Positions 58,314 to 63,331 of a stretch of 63,331 bases of DNA are shown one piece after another. How positions within the stretch are numbered: the first letter of the stretch is position 1; each line of letters begins with the position of its first letter. The translations under genes were made by a program, and so were the position numbers. The stretch is from Neisseria gonorrhoeae (GTDB taxonomy: Bacteria; Pseudomonadota; Gammaproteobacteria; Burkholderiales; Neisseriaceae): contig NZ_QNRU01000010.1 in assembly GCF_003315235.1 (NCBI RefSeq), positions 1-63,331 on the forward strand, written 5' to 3'. The notes below the pieces were generated by a model that was not told the origin of the DNA, made no database searches, and was given only the letters and a program-made list of their open reading frames with translations.

Positions 58314-59071
58314 CCGAATTCGTCGTATTGATTCCGGCGCGGCTGGATTCGTCGCGCCTGCCCGGAAAAGCCTTGGCGGACATTCACGGCAAACCGATGG
58401 TCGTGCGCGTTGCCGAACAGGCGGCAAAAAGCAAAGCCGCGCGCGTCGTCGTCGCCACCGATCATCCCGACATTCAGACGGCCTGTCAGGCGCACGGTAT
58501 CGAAGTCGTCATGACTTCAAACCGGCACGAAAGCGGCACGACGCGCCTTGCCGAAGCCGCCGCCGCGCTGAAGCTGCCGCCGCATTTGATTGTTGTGAAC
58601 GTACAGGGCGACGAGCCGCTGATTGCCCCCGAACTCATCGACCGCACCGCCGAAGTACTCGTCGAAAACAACGTCCAAATGGCGACCGCCGGCCACGAAT
58701 TGCACGATTTCGACGAATTGATGAATCCCAATGCCGTCAAAGTCGTCCTCGACAAAAACGGCAACGCCATCTACTTCAGCCGTGCCCCGATTCCCTATCC
58801 GCGCGATGCGATGCGTGCCGGAAAACGCGAAATGCCGTCTGAAACCGCCGTCCTACGCCATATCGGCATTTACGCCTACCGCGCCGGCTTCCTGCAACGC
58901 TATGCCGAAATGAGCGTCTCGCCGCTGGAAACCATCGAATCGCTGGAACAACTGCGCGTCCTGTGGCACGGCTACCCCATCGCCGTCGAAACCGCCAAAG
59001 AAGCCCCCGCCGCCGGTGTGGATACGCAGGAAGATTTGGACAGGGTTCGCGCTGTATTTCAGACCGTATAA
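58310..59071 (+). CDS. kdsB: 3-deoxy-manno-octulosonate cytidylyltransferase
   Basis: A 253-residue enzyme making CMP-Kdo for the lipooligosaccharide core. The N-terminal [24 protein letters not shown] (about 6-29) and [12 protein letters not shown] (about 95-106) motifs are diagnostic. Its start is coupled to the Trm112-like gene (ATGA). An uptake sequence in the coding region (about 58832) encodes REMPSETAV, in a surface loop where relatives usually have a short variable segment. Confidence 0.96.
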
Positions 59072-59093
59072 AACAGGTTCAAAGGGAAAAGAT

Positions 59094-59609
59094 ATGCAGC
59101 AACATATTGAAAAGTGGCAACACTTGAGCCGTGAAGAACAGAAAATCCTTGCCGAAGTATGGGGTCTCGTGCAAAACGATGATCAGGAGGTTTACTATGA
59201 AATGCTCAAATTGAACGCACCTGATGAAGTCAGCGGTGAATTTTGGTTCAGAATGGCAGAAACACTCAGCACCCTGCCGCCCAATCGTTCCCTCGACCTT
59301 AGAATGAACGGCGGCAGGCTGTCGACCGCCGTATCCATCCTTTCCGCCATGATTGAAGACAATCCCGACATACCGCAGCTTTGGGCGTAAAAAATTACCG
59401 CCCTCAATTATTTGGTACACGGACACAAAGCCCGTGCCGACGGTTTGGTACAACAGCCCGACAAAGCGGCAGAAGCCAACGAAGAGGAATACCTGACCAA
59501 AGCCCTGTCGCAAAACCTGCTGTCAACATTGGATGCCGCACTTGCACGTTTTCCTGAAGACGCGTGGTTTCAGGAAATCAAACAGGATGCACAAAAGCAT
59601 TTTGCTTGA
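59094..59609 (+). pseudogene. Conserved hypothetical gene with an in-frame stop at codon 99
   Basis: The frame from ATG 59094 (AAAGGG upstream) gives MQQHIEKWQHLSREEQKILA to DNPDIPQLWA, then TAA at 59388-59390. The same frame then continues without interruption as KITALNYLVHGHKARADGLV to FQEIKQDAQKHFA, stop at 59609. Both halves look like one soluble helical protein of 171 codons, so a single base change (for example GAA to TAA) probably created the stop. No family is recognised. Confidence 0.7.
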
Positions 59610-59723
59610 GGACGTGGCGGTCAGGAATATTTCCATTCAGGAAGAAAAGAAGTGCCTAATTGGGTATAATCAGGGTAAATCTTATTTTATTTCAGAAGAT
59701 TAATATTTGTTTTCCGTTTTTCC

Positions 59724-59752
59724 TTGACGGTATCGGAAAAGTTGATTATAGT
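59724..59752 (+). promoter_or_regulatory. Sigma-70 promoter of tRNA-Ser
   Basis: TTGACG (59724-59729), 17-bp spacer, TATAGT (59747-59752), 13 bp before the tRNA. Confidence 0.85.
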
Positions 59753-59765
59753 TACAGCTTCCTTA

Positions 59766-59858
59766 GGAGTAATGGCTGAGAGGCTGAAGGCACTTCCCTG
59801 CTAAGGAAGCATGTGGGATCAACCTGCATCGAGGGTTCGAATCCCTCTTACTCCGCCA
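59766..59858 (+). tRNA. tRNA-Ser (anticodon GCT)
   Basis: A 93-nt class II tRNA with acceptor GGAGTAA/TTACTCC, anticodon stem CTTCC/GGAAG around CTGCTAA (anticodon GCT), a long variable arm (CATGTGGGATCAACCTGCATC), T loop GGTTCGAATCC and encoded CCA. Confidence 0.97.
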
Positions 59859-59861
59859 GAT

Positions 59862-59899
59862 AAAAAATAGACGCTGTGTTTTACAGCGTCTATTTTTTT
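59862..59899 (+). terminator. Terminator of tRNA-Ser
   Basis: AAAAAATAGACGCTGT pairs with ACAGCGTCTATTTTTTT around GTTTT. Confidence 0.92.
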
Positions 59900-59906
59900 A
59901 TGCAAT

Positions 59907-59970
59907 TTTATAGCGGGTTGGCGCAAACCCGGTATGGTATTGCCCTGTCTTGATTCTGAATTTTGTTAAT
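59907..59970. repeat. Degenerate, shortened Correia element upstream of trpA
   Basis: TTATAGCGGGTT at the left and TTTTGTTAATCCGAGA at the right resemble mutated CREE termini, with AACCCGGTATGGTATTGCC as a remnant of the core. Most of the interior is missing. Confidence 0.5.
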
Positions 59971-60063
59971 CCGAGATGTTTGCCGTTTATTTTTGCCTCG
60001 TTCAAACGGCGGCTCTGATCTGCGCGGTTTCTGTTTGCCGTATTCGCCTATCCGTACCGCAAA

Positions 60064-60072
60064 TGTTATACT
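60064..60072 (+). promoter_or_regulatory. Candidate extended -10 promoter of trpA
   Basis: TGTTATACT has the TGn extension followed by TATACT (60067-60072). No clear -35 is present. Confidence 0.4.
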
Positions 60073-60130
60073 GGGAAAAATTCACCGATTGTATTTTACG
60101 GCGTATTTGCCGATAGGATGGAAGAGACAA

Positions 60131-60916
60131 ATGAGCAGAATCCGGCAGGCTTTTGCCGCTTTGGATGGCGGAAAGGCATTGATTCCCTATATTGCGGTGG
60201 GCGACCCCGATATTCGGACAACTTTGGCATTGATGCACGGCATGGTTGCAAGCGGTGCGGATATTTTGGAGTTGGGCGTGCCGTTTTCCGATCCGATGGC
60301 GGACGGGCCGGTTATTCAGCGTGCGGCGGAGCGGGCGTTGGCAAACGGGATTTCGCTGCGCGATGTCTTGGATGTCGTCAGAAAATTCCGTGAAACCGAC
60401 ACGCAAACGCCGGTTGTTTTGATGGGATATTTGAATCCCATACATAAGATGGGTTATCGGGAGTTTGCTCAGGAAGCCGCAAAGGCGGGGGTGGACGGCG
60501 TGTTGACGGTGGATTCCCCCATCGAAACCATCGATTCTTTATATCGCGAGCTGAAGGATAACGAGGTCGACTGTATTTTCCTGATTGCGCCGACGACGAC
60601 GGAAGACCGTATTAAAACCATTGCCGAGCTGGCAGGCGGATTTGTCTATTATGTTTCGCTCAAGGGCGTAACGGGCGCGGCAAGTTTGGATACGGATGAG
60701 GTTTCGCGTAAAATAGAGTATTTGCGTCAGTATATCGATATTCCCATCGGTGTCGGTTTCGGCATCAGCAATGCGGAAAGCGCGCGCAAAATCGGCCGGG
60801 TTGCCGCCGCGATCATTGTCGGCAGCCGGATTGTGAAAGAGATTGAAAACAATGCGGGCAACGAGGCTGCCGCCGTCGGTGCTTTGGTCAAAGAGTTAAA
60901 GGATGCCGTGCGCTGA
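60131..60916 (+). CDS. trpA: Tryptophan synthase alpha chain
   Basis: A 261-residue TIM barrel releasing indole from indole-3-glycerol phosphate, which passes to TrpB. Catalytic Glu and Asp are in ILELGVPFSDPMADGPVIQRA (about 47-67), with phosphate-binding GVGFGISNAE near 211-220. GGAAGAGACAA precedes ATG 60131; the upstream in-frame extension is rejected. trpB is not adjacent; accD follows, separated by 36 bp. Confidence 0.97.
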   Translation: MSRIRQAFAALDGGKALIPYIAVGDPDIRTTLALMHGMVASGADILELGVPFSDPMADGPVIQRAAERALANGISLRDVLDVVRKFRETDTQTPVVLMGYLNPIHKMGYREFAQEAAKAGVDGVLTVDSPIETIDSLYRELKDNEVDCIFLIAPTTTEDRIKTIAELAGGFVYYVSLKGVTGAASLDTDEVSRKIEYLRQYIDIPIGVGFGISNAESARKIGRVAAAIIVGSRIVKEIENNAGNEAAAVGALVKELKDAVR

Positions 60917-60952
60917 TTCTGTCGCGCATTCTAAATGTTTTAGGAGTTGTCC

Positions 60953-61825
60953 ATGAGCTGGTTAGATAAAATCCTGCCACCCAAAATCAAGAATCGTGGG
61001 AAAGACGGTTCTTCCAATGTTCCCGAGGGTTTGTGGCGCAAATGCCCGTCTTGTTCGGCAACCGTTTATTCGACCGAGTTGCAGCAGAACAATCAGGTCT
61101 GCCCGAAATGCAACCACCACAATCCGTTATCGGCGCGCCAGCGTTTGAACCTGCTTTTGGATGAGGAAGGCAGGGAGGAAGTTGCGGGTAATGTCAAACC
61201 GACCGATCCTTTGAAGTTTAAAGACAGCAAAAAATATCCGGACCGTTTGAGTGCGGCACGCAAGCTGACCGGGGAAGATGACGCGCTGGTGGTGATGAAG
61301 GGGATGATGAACGGTCTGCCCGTCGTCGTTGCCGCGTTTGAATTCCGCTTTATCGGCGGTTCGATGGGTTCGGTTGTGGGCGAGCGTTTCGTACAGGGTG
61401 TCCGCCGTGCGGTTGCCGATAATTGTCCGTTTGTCTGTGTGGCGGCTTCCGGCGGCGCGCGTATGCAGGAGGGTGTAAACTCGCTGATGCAGATGACGAA
61501 AACCAGTGCCGCGCTGCATTTGCTGACGGAAAAACGCCTGCCGTTTATATCGGTGTTGACCGATCCGACTATGGGCGGCGTATCTGCCAGCTTCGCATTT
61601 TTAGGCGATGTCGTGCTTGCCGAACCGAACGCGCTGATCGGTTTTGCCGGTCCGCGCGTGATTGAGCAGACGGTGCGCGAAACGCTGCCGGAAGGCTTCC
61701 AACGCGCCGAGTTTCTGCTGGAAAAAGGCGCGATCGACCAGATTGTCGACCGCCGCGATATGAAGCGGCGCATCAGTGATTTGATTACGCTGTTGTGCCG
61801 TCAGGACAAAGTTTCCGCCACCTGA
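60953..61825 (+). CDS. accD: Acetyl-CoA carboxylase carboxyltransferase subunit beta
   Basis: A 290-residue subunit that with AccA transfers the carboxyl group from biotin to acetyl-CoA in fatty-acid synthesis. The four-cysteine zinc ribbon ([13 protein letters not shown]...CPKC, about 34-56) and the crotonase-fold core with [12 protein letters not shown] and [10 protein letters not shown] are intact. ATG 60953 follows TAGGAG; an in-frame TTG at 60947 overlaps the ribosome site. Confidence 0.97.
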   Translation: MSWLDKILPPKIKNRGKDGSSNVPEGLWRKCPSCSATVYSTELQQNNQVCPKCNHHNPLSARQRLNLLLDEEGREEVAGNVKPTDPLKFKDSKKYPDRLSAARKLTGEDDALVVMKGMMNGLPVVVAAFEFRFIGGSMGSVVGERFVQGVRRAVADNCPFVCVAASGGARMQEGVNSLMQMTKTSAALHLLTEKRLPFISVLTDPTMGGVSASFAFLGDVVLAEPNALIGFAGPRVIEQTVRETLPEGFQRAEFLLEKGAIDQIVDRRDMKRRISDLITLLCRQDKVSAT

Positions 61826-61840
61826 TGGCTGATGAATCGA

Positions 61841-61875
61841 ATGCCGTCTGAAACCGATGTTTCAGACGGCATTTT
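61841..61875. terminator. Convergent uptake-sequence terminator (accD / CNP1-like)
   Basis: ATGCCGTCTGAA (61841-61852) pairs with TTCAGACGGCAT (61861-61872), then TTTTG. Confidence 0.85.
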
Positions 61876-61884
61876 TGTGTCTGG

Positions 61885-62496
61885 TTATTTGTCGTGCGGC
61901 TTCATCGACGGGGCATAGCGTCCGGCACGTTCTTTCAGGCGTTGTACCAAACCTTGCGTGTCGGCGGGTACGCCGCCCTCGCAGAATGCCTGATACAGGA
62001 CGGCGCGCAATGCGTCGTTGCGCCCAAGTGTGCCGCCTATCGGTTTCCATTCGGCGTTTCGGGGCTGTATCCAGCGGCTGTTGACCGTATCGCCGTATCC
62101 GAATACTTTGTAGGAGGAAAGTTTGCCGTTGCCGAACCCGATGGAGGAGCGGGCGCAGAATATGCCTTCGGCAGTCAGGTTGTCGTAGCCTTTGTCGGAG
62201 CGGATATTGAGAATGTAGCGGATGCTGCCGTCGGGCGCGGGCATAATTTGCAGGCTGTCGAGCAGGATTTTCGGCTGTTTGCCGTAATTTTCATCCACAT
62301 AAATGTCAAACCAGCCGTCCGAGTGCGCATCGGGCAGCGGCGGCAGTTCGGCGGTATGTTCTTTAAATTCGCGGGCGGCGGCTTCTTCGGGCGTTTCGCG
62401 GTAGCGGGTGTTGATCGGCGTGTCTTTTTGGCTGAAGCCGGCGGCAAGGGACGTGCCGACAGTCAGGGTCAGAATCAGAAGGATGGCGCGGCGCAT
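61885..62496 (-). CDS. CNP1-like family exported protein
   Basis: A 203-residue protein with an N-terminal signal peptide (MRRAILLILTLTVGTSLAAG) and a domain resembling the CNP1-like family, first noted in Neisseria cryptic proteins: WFDIYVDENYGKQPKILLDS, ILNIRSDKGYDNLTAEGIFC and NAEWKPIG. Function is unknown; location is probably periplasmic. GGAGAAACTT precedes ATG 62496. A TTG twelve bases upstream is within the ribosome-site region and rejected. Confidence 0.8.
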   Translation of the reverse strand: MRRAILLILTLTVGTSLAAGFSQKDTPINTRYRETPEEAAAREFKEHTAELPPLPDAHSDGWFDIYVDENYGKQPKILLDSLQIMPAPDGSIRYILNIRSDKGYDNLTAEGIFCARSSIGFGNGKLSSYKVFGYGDTVNSRWIQPRNAEWKPIGGTLGRNDALRAVLYQAFCEGGVPADTQGLVQRLKERAGRYAPSMKPHDK

Positions 62497-62603
62497 AAGT
62501 TTCTCCAAATTGAAAACGGCTTTATTTTATGGTTTGGCGGGAAGGGCTGCAAGCAATCGGGGTATAATCTGACCTGATTTTCATTTTAAAGCGGTGTCGA
62601 ACC

Positions 62604-62828
62604 ATGAACAGCGAAACTTTAGACGTAACCGGATTGAAATGTCCCCTGCCGATTTTGCGGGCAAAAAAGGCTTTGGCGCAAATGCGGCAGGGCGAGGTAT
62701 TGACCGTTCTGGCGACCGACGGCGGCGCGCCGGGGGACTTTGAGGCTTTTTGCCGCCAAACCGGTCATGTGCTGTTGGATTCTTCCGAACAGGACGGCGT
62801 GTTCACACTGGTCGTCAAGCACAAATAA
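62604..62828 (+). CDS. tusA: Sulfur carrier protein TusA
   Basis: A 74-residue protein of the SirA/TusA family that relays persulfide sulfur for tRNA thiolation and other pathways. The sulfur-carrying Cys13 is in the signature GLKCPLPILRAKKAL. The small beta-alpha-beta fold and length are normal. A single uptake sequence overlaps its 3' flank. Confidence 0.95.
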   Translation: MNSETLDVTGLKCPLPILRAKKALAQMRQGEVLTVLATDGGAPGDFEAFCRQTGHVLLDSSEQDGVFTLVVKHK

Positions 62829-62858
62829 ATGCCGTCTGAAATGCGGATGTCCTGATTG

Positions 62859-63245
62859 ATGTTATTGCTGTCGGCATTTGTGCTTGCTGCGTGTAATGCC
62901 CAAAACCGGCAATCCGGTGTACGGCATCAGGATTTTGCACGCGTAGCCGTCGATTTGTTTCGGAGTGCCTGCGTCCTGACTCAAGGTAGTTTCGAACCGG
63001 TTTCCAAGTTTGCCGCTGTCGGACATTTTGTCCCTGTCGGAAAGGAAGACCTGTCCCGTCTGCCGCCCGCTGTTGCAGAACCCGATGTACAGGCGTTGTG
63101 GACGCTTGAACGCGATGGCGGCATTTATTATTTGAGCCTGACGCGCGACAGTTGCAGTGTGAAAGCCGAGCGGGCAGACAGTGCCGCGCTTTTGGAACAT
63201 TTCTCAGGGCTTGTCCGACAGCCGCCGAAAAATGCCAATATATAG
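62859..63245 (+). CDS. Small lipoprotein (NMCC_0638-like)
   Basis: A 128-residue exported protein with a lipobox LAAC (Cys12) after a very short signal sequence MLLLSAFVLAAC that has no positive charge before the hydrophobic core. This is unusual and suggests that the true N-terminus may have been lost at the uptake sequence just upstream (stop in frame at 62853). The mature part resembles a Neisseria-specific family with FARVAVDLFRSACVLTQGSF. The stop TAG lies in a repeat-like TATAGTCAATTAAAA. Confidence 0.7.
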   Translation: MLLLSAFVLAACNAQNRQSGVRHQDFARVAVDLFRSACVLTQGSFEPVSKFAAVGHFVPVGKEDLSRLPPAVAEPDVQALWTLERDGGIYYLSLTRDSCSVKAERADSAALLEHFSGLVRQPPKNANI

Positions 63246-63331
63246 TCAATTAAAATCAAAATAGGACAGTAGTGCATCGTCAAATCGGGCGTAATCAGAC
63301 AAAACGGTTCGCAGATACCGCTTAATATTCG
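63246..63331. other. Window end: repeat-like sequence, no gene
   Basis: TATAGTCAATTAAAATCAAAATAGG resembles but does not match a CREE terminus. The remaining 60 bp contain no recognisable feature. Confidence 0.4.

Overview
This is a chromosomal segment of a Neisseria species of the meningitidis/gonorrhoeae/lactamica group. N. meningitidis is the more likely member, but the window alone does not settle it. The evidence is the AT-type DNA uptake sequence ATGCCGTCTGAA, present dozens of times and often as inverted pairs that act as terminators, together with Correia elements (CREE), a dRS3 repeat, nspA, the fbpABC iron operon and a maf toxin island. Most of the window is ordinary single-copy core genome, and the accessory material is concentrated in a few spots.

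Left part (1-24 kb): the end of an IS5-family element, a histone-deacetylase-like hydrolase, yajC-secD-secF, rpsO, a putrescine ABC transporter operon (potGHI) followed by a PuuB-like oxidase, amtB, rho, then ppsA and its regulator ppsR arranged divergently around a decayed IS1016-type element. After these come gph, a DUF455 ferritin-like gene, lolA, the lipoprotein substrate-binding partner potF, an AT-rich glycosyltransferase carrying in-frame CAAACAC heptamer repeats (a phase-variation signature, currently ON) and a gamma-carbonic-anhydrase-like gene.

Middle part (24-46 kb): prfC, the histidine genes hisH-hisA-hisF-hisI, pta, the Fur-type-regulated fbpA-fbpB-fbpC operon with a strong hairpin between fbpA and fbpB, a DUF4375 gene broken by half a CREE, argH, galU, rdgB, ppa and nudB. 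Then tRNA-Pro(GGG), a CREE and a maf island: mafB with an EndoU nuclease C-terminus and its immunity gene, a residual toxin tail with an Imm31-like immunity gene, and an orphan HNH toxin cassette with a further putative immunity gene. The core genome resumes with trkH, apaH, ridA and nspA.

Right part (46-63 kb): hemW, an enlarged ligA with uptake sequences embedded in its coding region, zipA, ampD, mltG, tmk, malic enzyme, a frameshifted membrane-protein gene, lpxK, a DUF2059 gene whose stop codon comes from a CREE, a Trm112-like gene overlapping kdsB, an ORF split by an in-frame stop, tRNA-Ser(GCT), trpA, accD, a CNP1-like gene, tusA and a lipoprotein.

Two themes recur. Small repeats (CREE termini and uptake sequences) repeatedly supply stop codons, terminators and coding insertions. 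Surface or competition functions (the glycosyltransferase, maf, and possibly a poly-G mini-ORF) carry variable or modular sequence.
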